NCBI GenBank assembly: GCA_964421595.1
Contig: CAYQXY010000005.1
Coordinates: 1 to 64,000, forward strand
Direction: 5' to 3'
DNA: 64,000 bases
DNA from: PXAP01 sp964421595
GTDB taxonomy: Bacteria; Bacteroidota; Bacteroidia; Bacteroidales; PUMT01
The number at the start of each line of letters is the position of its first letter. The first letter of the stretch is position 1. Below are positions 18,793 through 26,752 of the stretch, piece by piece. Below the pieces are notes generated by a model. It saw only the letters and a list, made by a program, of their open reading frames with translations. It searched no databases and was not told the origin of the DNA. The position numbers and the translations under genes are program-made.

Positions 18793-21033
18793 TTAAAGAT
18801 CACTTTTACCGGGAGTGTCTATTCTGGCGCGTTTGAGCCGGAGACTGTTTGTTACGACTGAAACCGAACTAAACGCCATAGCAGCACCTGCAATCATGGG
18901 ATTAAGCAGGTATCCCGTAAGTGGGTATAGCACGCCTGCCGCCAGCGGAATGCCTGTAATATTGTATATAAAAGCCCAGAAAAGATTCTGGCGGATAGTT
19001 TTTACTGTTGCTTTCGACAGTTTAAGAGCGAAAAGTATCTTTTCGATATCACCCTTTACAAGAGTAATGTCAGCACTTTCCATCGCTATGTCAGTACCCG
19101 ACCCCATTGCAATACCAACATCAGACTGAGTCAGGGCAGGCGAGTCATTAATTCCGTCACCCACCATTGCAACAATATGGCCTTCAGACTGAAGCTTTTT
19201 TACATAAGAAAGTTTGTCTTCAGGAGAAACATTTGCCTGAAATTTATCAATACCGGCCGATCGGGCAATTACAGCAGCAGTACCCTGGTTGTCGCCGGTG
19301 AGCATGTGGACTTCCAGTCCCATCTTATGCATTTCCTCTACTGAAGAATAAGCATTATCCCTTAATTTATCGGCAATTGCGATAAGGACAACTGCTATTC
19401 CATTAACAGAAACATAAACAAGGGACTTGCCTTCACTTTCAAATTCAGTTGCCCTCTTTTTAATATTTTCAGGTATAACAACACTCTTGTCCGTCATCAG
19501 TCTAAGGTTTCCGGCAAGAAATGTCAGGCTTTCCTTCTTAAATTCTATACCTTTCCCTGTTAAGCTGGTGAACGAATCAACAGGCTCACCCTTAAATTGT
19601 TTTTTAATCAGATATTCAGATATTGCTTTGCCAAGAGGATGTTCCGACCTTGTTTCGGCTTCAAGCAACAAAGCTTCTGAAAATCCCGGATGTTTACTCT
19701 CCCCTTCGACATAAAAATCGGTAACTTCAGGTTTTCCCCGGGTTAATGTGCCTGTTTTGTCAAGTATCACTGTTGTAAGCTTATGTGCTGTTTCAAGGCT
19801 TTGCGCATCCCTTATCAGGATACCGTTATCGGCACCTTTTCCAATCCCAACCATCAGAGCGGTAGGTGTGGCAAGGCCCAGTGCACAGGGACAGGCAATT
19901 ATCAGAACGGAAACAAAGGTGATAAAAGCATAAGTCAATGAAGGCTCAGGTCCTATGAGGTACCATACTATAAATGTTATTACCGCAATTATCATAACCA
20001 CAGGAACAAAAACACCTGCAAACTTATCTGCAAGTCTCTGGATAGCTGCCTTGCTTCCCTGCGCTTCCTGCACAAGCCTGATAATCCTTGCCAGAACGGT
20101 ATCAGAACCGACTTTTTCGGCAAGAAACTTAAAACTTCCGGTTTCATTGATTGTTGATCCTATTACCTTATCTCCTGTTTGTTTTTCAACAGGCATTGAT
20201 TCACCTGTGATCATGCTTTCATCAATCCACGCAGTTCCTTCCTGTATGGTCCCGTCAACTGGAATTTTCTCGCCCGGCCTGACAAGTAAGATATTTCCAG
20301 GCATAACCTGGTCAACCGGAATTTCCGATACATTTCCGTCAAGAATAATACGTGCTGTTTTGGGCTGTAACCCGATAAGCTTCCTTATAGATGTACCGGT
20401 TTTTGTCTTAGCCCTTTCCTCAAGAAAACGTCCCATCAGGATAAGGGTGACAATGACGGCCGCAGCTTCATAATAGACATGAGGCTGCAATCCACGGCTA
20501 AGAAGATATTCCGGGAATAAAGTATTGAATATGCTGAAAAGAAATGCCGAGCCCGTGCCAACAGCAACGAGGGTATCCATGTTAGCTTCGAAATGCCTGG
20601 CTTTCTTCAATGCGATTATAAAAAATTCACGGCCGAATATGGTCATAACGGGGAAGGTAAGAACCATCATGATCCAATCGGCATATGGTGCATGCATTAA
20701 GAACATTCCAAATACAAAGACAGGCAGGGTGAGTATTGCTGATGCAATAAAGTTTCTCCGGAGAAGCCCAAGCCTTTTAGCCTCTTTTTCCTCCCTTTCC
20801 CTGCCATAAAGGAAATCTGACAATATCAGTGAATAACCTGACTCGCGCAATCGTTCATCCAGCTCTCTGAAACCGGTGAGTTTACTGTCATATTCAACGA
20901 AAATACTGTTGTTGGAATAGTTCACACGGGCAGTTCTTACTCCTTTTCCAGATGAAATTATGTTCTGGACACTTCCTGCGCATGAGGCACAGGACATACC
21001 TTCTACCGCCCAGGTTTTTTTTTCAGTGCTCAT
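18793..21033 (-). CDS. copA: Copper-transporting P1B-type ATPase
   Basis: A 746-residue heavy-metal ATPase. An N-terminal HMA domain has GMSCASC (C15, C18). Eight membrane helices follow, with the CPC metal site (381-383) in the sixth, the phosphorylation motif DKTGTLT (D425), the SEHPLG nucleotide-binding motif and the GDGINDSPAL hinge. CPC plus C-terminal N/MxxS-type helices point to Cu(I) export (P1B-1), so the copA name is by family. It overlaps the preceding HMA-protein gene by 4 bases, which ties ATPase and chaperone production together. Confidence 0.93.
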   Translation of the reverse strand: MSTEKKTWAVEGMSCASCAGSVQNIISSGKGVRTARVNYSNNSIFVEYDSKLTGFRELDERLRESGYSLILSDFLYGREREEKEAKRLGLLRRNFIASAILTLPVFVFGMFLMHAPYADWIMMVLTFPVMTIFGREFFIIALKKARHFEANMDTLVAVGTGSAFLFSIFNTLFPEYLLSRGLQPHVYYEAAAVIVTLILMGRFLEERAKTKTGTSIRKLIGLQPKTARIILDGNVSEIPVDQVMPGNILLVRPGEKIPVDGTIQEGTAWIDESMITGESMPVEKQTGDKVIGSTINETGSFKFLAEKVGSDTVLARIIRLVQEAQGSKAAIQRLADKFAGVFVPVVMIIAVITFIVWYLIGPEPSLTYAFITFVSVLIIACPCALGLATPTALMVGIGKGADNGILIRDAQSLETAHKLTTVILDKTGTLTRGKPEVTDFYVEGESKHPGFSEALLLEAETRSEHPLGKAISEYLIKKQFKGEPVDSFTSLTGKGIEFKKESLTFLAGNLRLMTDKSVVIPENIKKRATEFESEGKSLVYVSVNGIAVVLIAIADKLRDNAYSSVEEMHKMGLEVHMLTGDNQGTAAVIARSAGIDKFQANVSPEDKLSYVKKLQSEGHIVAMVGDGINDSPALTQSDVGIAMGSGTDIAMESADITLVKGDIEKILFALKLSKATVKTIRQNLFWAFIYNITGIPLAAGVLYPLTGYLLNPMIAGAAMAFSSVSVVTNSLRLKRARIDTPGKSDL

Positions 21034-21242
21034 TTTAACTCTTCGATCTTGTACCCCGCTGCAGTTATCAGATCAATTATTTCATTTTTATTAATTCTCT
21101 CACCTTGAACATGCAGAATTTTATCAGGGTGACTGGTGTCGACTTCCCATTTTTCTATGGAGGATTCCTTGTTAAGAAATGGAGTTACAGCTTTTTTGCA
21201 ACCGCTGCAGTGAATATTTGTTTTAAACATTAATTTATCCAT
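21030..21242 (-). CDS. CopZ-like HMA-domain metallochaperone
   Basis: A 70-residue protein that is a single heavy-metal-associated domain with the metal-binding pair in IHCSGCKKAV (C12, C15; the usual MxCxxC motif has His in place of Met). The ferredoxin-like fold is implied by its length and by the WEVDTSHPDKILHV and IIDLITAAGYKIEEL segments. It likely delivers Cu(I) to the ATPase encoded directly downstream (4-base overlap). A start at the internal ATG (21230) would also keep the whole domain. Confidence 0.85.
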   Translation of the reverse strand: MDKLMFKTNIHCSGCKKAVTPFLNKESSIEKWEVDTSHPDKILHVQGERINKNEIIDLITAAGYKIEELK

Positions 21243-21327
21243 GATTTATGATTGGTTAATTTGCTTATTATAACAAATAATTCTTTTACAGGTTCAATTT
21301 TATTAACAATAATGCACCATGACTGAC

Positions 21328-21358
21328 CAAATATAAAAAACTACACCAGGTAGTGCAA
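21328..21358 (-). promoter_or_regulatory. Probable promoter of the copper-export operon
   Basis: On the minus strand TTG (21356-21358) is followed after 20 bases by TATATTTG (21328-21335), close to the Bacteroidota consensus. It lies about 85 bases upstream of the chaperone gene. The spacer contains an inverted repeat CTAC-N5-GTAG (21341-21353) that could be a repressor site. This is inference; no copper regulator gene is seen here. Confidence 0.5.
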
Positions 21359-21646
21359 CGCTAATGATGGGAGATCTGAAAATCTTTCACAGTATTTTTG
21401 AAAATTCCTGACAACAAAACCTGTTTAAGGTATAACGGAAGATTCCGGCAATTCATATTTGTGTTTTATAATACGGTTTTGTAAGTTGTTTCCGGATAAA
21501 TTTAACTCCGGCCTAAAGTACTGCTAACATCCAGCTTTTAGCATGTATTGCTCATTTTCTGACCATACTCCTGGCAGGTGAATAACCATCATGCCTTTTT
21601 TTTAACTAATACTTAAAAAAAAATTCATTTTTATTTGTGCCGGACA
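21359..21646. other. Gene-free spacer upstream of the trp leader
   Basis: This lies between the divergent copper operon promoter and the trpB promoter. AT-rich with A/T runs near 21597-21628. No coding frame, RNA or repeat was recognised. Confidence 0.5.
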
Positions 21647-21675
21647 TTGGCGGAATATAATTATTTATATATTTG
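21647..21675 (+). promoter_or_regulatory. Probable promoter of the trpB transcript
   Basis: TATATTTG (21668-21675) fits the -7 consensus TAnnTTTG, and TTG (21647-21649) lies 18 bases upstream of it. Transcription would start near 21682, just before the trp leader peptide start at 21705, so the whole attenuator is in the transcript. Confidence 0.6.
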
Positions 21676-21704
21676 TCGGAAACTAAATGCAAAATAAGGT
21701 TAAG

Positions 21705-21764
21705 ATGAATAACAGGAAATTACATGTATGGTTGTGGCACGCTGGCTTTAATCAAACAGGGTAA
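21705..21764 (+). CDS. trpL: trp leader peptide (19 aa, two Trp codons)
   Basis: A short frame, MNNRKLHVWLWHAGFNQTG, ending in TAA, with Trp codons at positions 9 and 11 (21729-21731 and 21735-21737). It lies after a promoter and 33 bases before a strong terminator hairpin, upstream of trpB. This is the classic layout of a transcription attenuator: ribosomes short of charged tRNA-Trp stall at the Trp codons and alter RNA folding. It is too short for ordinary gene finding. The name trpL is functional, not by homology. Confidence 0.8.
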   Translation: MNNRKLHVWLWHAGFNQTG

Positions 21765-21824
21765 CCCTTTTACTGTACCGGTATAATATAAAATCAGCCG
21801 CAGGGGGGTCCCTGCGGTTTTTTT
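21764..21824 (+). promoter_or_regulatory. trp attenuator: candidate antiterminator and terminator
   Basis: The terminator stem CCGCAGGG (21798-21805) pairs with CCCTGCGG (21810-21817) over a GGGT loop and is followed by seven T. The bases at 21764-21771 (ACCCTTTT, starting at the last base of the leader stop codon) can pair with 21802-21809, partly by G-U pairs, and would break up the terminator. A ribosome reaching the stop would cover 21764-21771 and allow termination; one stalled at the Trp codons would leave it free. The terminator is clear; the antiterminator pairing is inferred by hand. Confidence 0.75.
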
Positions 21825-22056
21825 GTTTTATAGATGCCTGTATGAAAACCGGGACGAATGGCAGCGGTGTGGTATAAATTTAATAAAGACGAGTAAGCAA
21901 AGTGTGATGTTAATATATAACCTTGATATGGTGTCAGTTCATGGTAACAATTTATTCCTTTACTGGTGGAACCGACTTGCTGTTTTATGGCACAGTTTCC
22001 GGTATTTTAAAACTTAGTTTTAGTAAATCAATAAACAATTAATAATTTTTTATCTT

Positions 22057-23256
22057 ATGGAAATTTTACAAAGCACCAATGGTACAAATTTAATTACAGA
22101 TGAATCAGTTTTTCATGATGGAATGTATGGAAATTATGGCGGGATGCATGTTCCCCCGCCTCTCGAATCCAAACTTCATGAACTGGCTGAAGAATTCAGG
22201 AAGGCTGTAAATGACAAAAGTTTCAATGATGAATATATCTATTATCTCAAAACTTTTGTTGGCCGTCCTTCACCTCTGTTTTATGCCCGGAATCTTTCAG
22301 AAGCTACCGGTAGCAGGATCTATCTGAAAAGAGAAGATCTGAATCATACCGGAGCTCATAAAATAAACAATACAATTGGCCAGATTCTTCTTGCAAAACG
22401 AATGGGTGCCAAAGAGATTATTGCTGAGACAGGTGCCGGCCAGCATGGTGTTGCCACTGCAACCGCAGCCGCTCTGATGGGAATAAAATGCAAGGTATTC
22501 ATGGGCAAAGTAGATGCTGAAAGACAATCTGTGAATGTCAGTCGTATCAGATTGCTTGGCGCCGAACTCATAACAACTGAAATGGGAACCGCCACCCTTA
22601 AAGATGCAGTTAATGCCGCGATAGGATACTGGGTTGAAAATCCGGACTCTTTTTATCTCCTTGGATCACAGGTAGGTCCGCATCCATACCCTGTTATGGT
22701 TGGATATTTCCAGCATGTAATAGGCAAGGAGGCCAGGCAGCAAATACTTGAGGCTGAAGGATGTCTGCCTGATTCGATATTTGCCTGTATTGGCGGAGGA
22801 TCGAATGCTATCGGATTATTCGGGGCATTTCTTAAAGACAGTAATGTCCGGATACATGCCGCAGAAGGAGGCGGACATGGTACCGTGCCCAATACTGCAG
22901 CAACCCTTACACTGGGAGTTCCAGGAGTTTTTCAGGGAACATACTCATATTGCCTGGTCGACAAAGATGGCAATCCGACTGATTCTTATTCAATAGCAGC
23001 AGGACTGGACTACCCGGGTATTAGTCCCCAGCACGCCCACCTTAAAGACACCCTCAGGGCCAGCTATCATATGGTTTCTGACCAGGAGGCCATAGATGCA
23101 TTCAGGATGTTGTCGCGGACAGAGGGAATTATACCTGCCATTGAGTCATCACATGCCATAGCTCTGGCAGTGAAAGTTCTCAAGGATAAAAACCAGCTGG
23201 CAATTGTCAACCTTTCGGGCAGGGGAGATAAGGATGTTGAAAGGGATCTCTCATAA
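22057..23256 (+). CDS. trpB: Tryptophan synthase beta chain
   Basis: A 399-residue PLP enzyme joining indole and serine to give tryptophan. Visible are YGGMHVPPP near the start, the Schiff-base lysine in LNHTGAHKINN (K102), ETGAGQHGVATA (E123 on) and the phosphate loop GGGSN (246-250). It matches the TrpB1 class that normally works with TrpA. No trpA or other trp gene is in the window: upstream is the copper operon, downstream the his operon. It is preceded by its own leader-peptide attenuator, after an untranslated stretch of about 230 bases past the terminator. Confidence 0.96.
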   Translation: MEILQSTNGTNLITDESVFHDGMYGNYGGMHVPPPLESKLHELAEEFRKAVNDKSFNDEYIYYLKTFVGRPSPLFYARNLSEATGSRIYLKREDLNHTGAHKINNTIGQILLAKRMGAKEIIAETGAGQHGVATATAAALMGIKCKVFMGKVDAERQSVNVSRIRLLGAELITTEMGTATLKDAVNAAIGYWVENPDSFYLLGSQVGPHPYPVMVGYFQHVIGKEARQQILEAEGCLPDSIFACIGGGSNAIGLFGAFLKDSNVRIHAAEGGGHGTVPNTAATLTLGVPGVFQGTYSYCLVDKDGNPTDSYSIAAGLDYPGISPQHAHLKDTLRASYHMVSDQEAIDAFRMLSRTEGIIPAIESSHAIALAVKVLKDKNQLAIVNLSGRGDKDVERDLS

Positions 23257-23268
23257 ATTACCATTATT

Positions 23269-23300
23269 TTTGTTTGATTGGAAATTTATCTATAATATTG
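23269..23300 (+). promoter_or_regulatory. Candidate his operon promoter
   Basis: TTTG (23269-23272) and TAATATTG (23293-23300, one mismatch to TAnnTTTG) are separated by 20 bases. Transcription would start near 23307, just upstream of the his leader peptide. The fit is fair rather than perfect. Confidence 0.45.
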
Positions 23301-23321
23301 CATTACCAAATAAGTAACCTT

Positions 23322-23381
23322 ATGACTATTTTTCAGGCATACCTGCATCAGAACCATCATCATCACTATTGTGACATATAA
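23322..23381 (+). CDS. hisL: his leader peptide (19 aa, four consecutive His)
   Basis: A short frame, MTIFQAYLHQNHHHHYCDI, ending in TAA. His codons are at positions 9 and 12-15; the run of four is at 23355-23366. It precedes a strong terminator and then hisG, just as the His-rich leader does in enteric bacteria. The sequence resembles the enteric leader only in logic (a His run), so it probably arose independently or diverged far. It is translated to sense charged tRNA-His. Confidence 0.9.
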   Translation: MTIFQAYLHQNHHHHYCDI

Positions 23382-23387
23382 AAGGCG

Positions 23388-23454
23388 TGCAGAAAAGCTA
23401 AGGATTAAAGTAAAAAATAAAAAGGGGTCTGCATACATTGTGCAGACCTTTTTT
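23388..23454 (+). promoter_or_regulatory. his attenuator: antiterminator and terminator
   Basis: The terminator stem GGTCTGCA (23426-23433) pairs with TGCAGACC (23441-23448) over a 7-base loop, then six T. An upstream copy of the 3' strand, TGCAGA (23388-23393), can pair instead with TCTGCA (23428-23433), forming the antiterminator. It starts 6 bases after the leader stop, so a ribosome finishing the leader would mask it and termination would follow. A ribosome stalled at the His run would leave it free, so transcription would read on into hisG. Confidence 0.85.
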
Positions 23455-23486
23455 AATTTAACAGCCAGGTAAATTAATTAACAAAA

Positions 23487-24344
23487 ATGGAAAAAATAAA
23501 GATCGCTATTCAAAAATCAGGAAGGTTAAGTGAGAAATCACTGGCTATGATAGCTGAAGCAGGAATAAATTTAAGCAACGGATCGAGGAAACTTATCTCG
23601 CCCGCAACAAATTTTCCGCTTGAGATACTTTTTCTTCGCGATGACGATATACCTCAGTATGTTGCTGACGGAGTTGCCGATGCAGGTATTGTTGGCGGCA
23701 ATGTGCTTGCAGAATCGGGTATTGTTCTGAATGTCCTCCAGAAACTGGGCTTTGCGCGCTGCAGACTTTCACTGGCCGTGGAAAAGTCGGTTAAATACAC
23801 AGGCAACGAATATTTTGACGGGAAGCGTATTGCAACCTCATATCCAAAAATATTGCAGGATTATCTGGATGAGAATAACCTGAAAGCGGAGATACATGTC
23901 ATAAACGGATCGGTTGAAATTGCTACAGGAATTGGTCTTGCTGATGCGATTTTTGATATAGTAAGTTCAGGTAGCACACTCATCAGTAATGGCCTGAAAG
24001 AGGTGGAACGTGTTATGGATTCTGAGGCACTCCTGCTTTCTGCTCCCGGATTGAGTAAGGGAAAGATGGCAACCATTGATGAGCTTATGTTCAGGATCCG
24101 TTCAGTACTGGCCGCAGGCAACAACAAATACATTCTGCTCAATGCACCGGATGACAAACTCGACCAGATTATCAGTGCTATACCAGGAATGAAAAGTCCG
24201 ACTGTTCTCCCCCTGGCTATAAAGGGGTGGAGCTCGGTACATTCTGTTGTAAATGAAAATGAGTTCTGGCAGGTAATCGGAAAACTAAGGGACAACGGGG
24301 CAGAGGGAATACTTGTTATTCCAATTGAGAAGATGATTGTATAA
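23487..24344 (+). CDS. hisG: ATP phosphoribosyltransferase (long form)
   Basis: A 285-residue enzyme for the first step of histidine synthesis: ATP plus PRPP gives phosphoribosyl-ATP. The start KIKIAIQKSGRLSEKS, the DAGIVGGNV segment, and the PRPP-binding region IATGIGLADAIFDIVSSGST are typical. The length shows the long, hexameric form with a C-terminal regulatory domain (about 210-285) for histidine feedback, so HisZ is not needed. First gene of the operon, 32 bases after the attenuator T-run; hisD follows after 18 bases. Confidence 0.97.
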   Translation: MEKIKIAIQKSGRLSEKSLAMIAEAGINLSNGSRKLISPATNFPLEILFLRDDDIPQYVADGVADAGIVGGNVLAESGIVLNVLQKLGFARCRLSLAVEKSVKYTGNEYFDGKRIATSYPKILQDYLDENNLKAEIHVINGSVEIATGIGLADAIFDIVSSGSTLISNGLKEVERVMDSEALLLSAPGLSKGKMATIDELMFRIRSVLAAGNNKYILLNAPDDKLDQIISAIPGMKSPTVLPLAIKGWSSVHSVVNENEFWQVIGKLRDNGAEGILVIPIEKMIV

Positions 24345-24362
24345 TTTCACTAAATAAATGCT

Positions 24363-25682
24363 ATGGAAACTATCATAAACCCTCCGCGCAACCAGTGGGA
24401 AGAATTGTGTTCACGTCCGCTGTATGACAATTCCAGTCTTGAAAAAGAGGTCAGGGATATTATCGATAAGGTCAGGAAAGACGGCGATATGGCGCTGCGC
24501 GAATTCAGCCGCAGGTTTGATTCGGCAGAAACAGACCTGTTTGAAGTTTCGGAAGAAGTCATCGCTCATTCGGAAAGTCAGCTTGATATACGGCTCAAAG
24601 ATGCTATGAAGCTCGCTGCCCGGAATATCGGGACTTTTCACCTTGCCCAGAAACCTGTAGATATTAATATAAATACAATGCCCGGTATCAGGTGCAGCCA
24701 GAGATCCCTGCCCATAGACAGGGTAGGGCTGTATATTCCCGGAGGCACGGCACCACTCTTCTCAACTGTTCTTATGCTTGGCATTCCGGCTAAGATTGCC
24801 GGATGCAGGGAAGTTATCCTTTGTACTCCTCCCGGAAAAACTAAAGGAATTCACCCGGCTATACTGTATGCAGCATCACTGACAGGTATTAAAAAGGTTT
24901 TTTCTGTCGGCGGAGCCCAGGCCATCGCTGCAATGACTTACGGGACAGAAAGCATACCCAGGGTTGATAAGATTTTCGGACCAGGAAATCAATGGGTTAC
25001 CATGGCCAAGCAGCTGGCTGCGAGTGGCGGCATGGCTATAGATCTTCCTGCTGGCCCTTCAGAAGTGGCTATAGTGGCCGACGGGTCAGTGCCAGCATCA
25101 TTTGTTGCCGCAGACCTGCTGTCCCAGGCAGAACATGGTGCCGATAGTCAGGTTTTGCTTGCCACTATTGATAAAAATATTGCCGGGCCTGTGCTGATTG
25201 AGCTGGAGCGTCTGCTTAACCGGCTTCCGAGAAAGGAAGTAACCAGGAAAGCACTGGATTTCTGCAGGATAGTTGTATTTGATGATTATAATACCTTAAT
25301 GGATTTCATAAATACATATGCACCGGAACACCTTATTCTGGCCACTGAAAACTACGAGGAACTTTCCGACAAGGTTCTGAATGCAGGTTCGGTTTTTCTT
25401 GGCAATTATACTCCTGAGAGTGCCGGCGACTATGCGTCCGGAACCAACCATACTTTACCGACAAACGGATTCGCCAGGGCATGGAGCGGAGTAAGCACGG
25501 GATCTTTTATGAAGAAAATAACCTTTCAGGAAATTACGCCGGAAGGGCTGGAGAGTCTCGGTCCGACTGTTGAATTTATGGCGTCGGCCGAAGAGCTTGA
25601 AGCACATCGCCAGGCAGTGCACGTACGCCTGGATTATCTTAACCGTAAAAAAAATGCGAGATGGGATCAATCTATTCACTGA
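24363..25682 (+). CDS. hisD: Histidinol dehydrogenase
   Basis: A 439-residue zinc enzyme carrying out the last two steps, oxidising histidinol to histidine with two NAD+. Family features are RVGLYIPGGTAPLFSTVLM, the FGPGNQWVT segment, DLPAGPSEVAIVAD, LLSQAEHGADSQ (Zn/catalytic Glu-His) and TNHTLPT near the C-terminus. It overlaps the start of hisC by 22 bases, consistent with coupled translation. Confidence 0.97.
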   Translation: METIINPPRNQWEELCSRPLYDNSSLEKEVRDIIDKVRKDGDMALREFSRRFDSAETDLFEVSEEVIAHSESQLDIRLKDAMKLAARNIGTFHLAQKPVDININTMPGIRCSQRSLPIDRVGLYIPGGTAPLFSTVLMLGIPAKIAGCREVILCTPPGKTKGIHPAILYAASLTGIKKVFSVGGAQAIAAMTYGTESIPRVDKIFGPGNQWVTMAKQLAASGGMAIDLPAGPSEVAIVADGSVPASFVAADLLSQAEHGADSQVLLATIDKNIAGPVLIELERLLNRLPRKEVTRKALDFCRIVVFDDYNTLMDFINTYAPEHLILATENYEELSDKVLNAGSVFLGNYTPESAGDYASGTNHTLPTNGFARAWSGVSTGSFMKKITFQEITPEGLESLGPTVEFMASAEELEAHRQAVHVRLDYLNRKKNARWDQSIH

Positions 25683-26713
25683 TAAGAAAAAATATCAGGG
25701 AGATGAAGCCTTATTCATCTGCAAGGGATGAGTATGACGGAACCGGGGCTGTATATCTTGATGCCAATGAAAACCCATATTTTCCGCCGCTAAACCGTTA
25801 TCCTGATCCGCGACAGCGGGTTTTAAAGAAAATTCTTTCGGAAATGAAACAGACGGGTGAGAATAATATTTTTCTGGGAAACGGGAGTGACGAGGCAATT
25901 GATTTGCTTATCAGAGGTTTCTGTGAACCCGGACAGAACAATATAGTTTCTGTAGATCCGACTTATGGTATGTACGAGGTGGCAGCAGCCATAAATGCCG
26001 TTGAATTCCGCAAAGTTCCTCTTGATGAAAATTTTGGTCTTGACCTGCATGCATTGAAGAGTGCTGCCGACCAGAATACAAGCCTGATATTTATATGTTC
26101 ACCCAATAATCCTACTGCCAACAGCCTTGACAGGGCGGCAGTGCTCGAGCTTGCCAGCTGGTTTGAGGGTATACTTGTAATAGATGAGGCATATATTGAC
26201 TTTTCTTCCGAAGCCAGCTTTCTTAATGAAATCGAAAATTATGATAGTATCGTCGTGCTCCAGACACTGTCAAAAGCATGGGGAAGGGCTGGTATCAGGC
26301 TTGGCATGGCCTTCGCCGGTCATGAGATCATAAGTGTTTTAAACAAGATCAAACCACCATACAATATTAACAGCCTGAGTATAGATGAGGCAGTAAATAC
26401 CCTGAGGAATGAAGATTTAAAAAAATCCAGGGTTGCTGATATTCTGGACAACCGTGCATGGCTCCGAAAAAAACTTTCTGAACTATTATTTGTTGAAAAG
26501 ATATATCCGTCTGATGCTAATTTTATTCTTATTCGCGTCGATGATGCAGGTAAACTATACAATTACCTGCTGGAAAGAAAAATAATAGTACGAAACAGAT
26601 CCGGTGTCAGTGGTTGTTATAATTGCCTGCGGATTACCATTGGCACAAAAGAGGAGAACCTCGAACTGATTGATGCCCTTGAGGCGTATAAAGGCCTGGC
26701 AGATAATGGGTAA
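25661..26713 (+). CDS. hisC: Histidinol-phosphate aminotransferase
   Basis: A 350-residue PLP aminotransferase (class I/II) converting imidazole-acetol phosphate to histidinol phosphate with glutamate as donor. The start SLIRKNIREMKPYSSARDEY is typical of HisC and supports the ATG at 25661, inside the end of hisD. CSPNNPTAN and VIDEAYIDFS bind PLP, the Schiff-base lysine is in TLSKAWGRAGIRLG (K205), and RITIGTKEEN holds the C-terminal substrate arginine. Confidence 0.96.
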   Translation: MGSIYSLIRKNIREMKPYSSARDEYDGTGAVYLDANENPYFPPLNRYPDPRQRVLKKILSEMKQTGENNIFLGNGSDEAIDLLIRGFCEPGQNNIVSVDPTYGMYEVAAAINAVEFRKVPLDENFGLDLHALKSAADQNTSLIFICSPNNPTANSLDRAAVLELASWFEGILVIDEAYIDFSSEASFLNEIENYDSIVVLQTLSKAWGRAGIRLGMAFAGHEIISVLNKIKPPYNINSLSIDEAVNTLRNEDLKKSRVADILDNRAWLRKKLSELLFVEKIYPSDANFILIRVDDAGKLYNYLLERKIIVRNRSGVSGCYNCLRITIGTKEENLELIDALEAYKGLADNG

Positions 26714-26752
26714 TGTTTAGTTACCATGATTTTTTATTAAAATGAAAATATA

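Noticed and set aside
21823..22017. A 64-codon frame containing W-W and a further W between the trp terminator and trpB
   Set aside because: The frame begins inside the terminator T-run, has no following hairpin and no family match. The Trp codons are likely chance; the leader at 21705 explains the regulation better.
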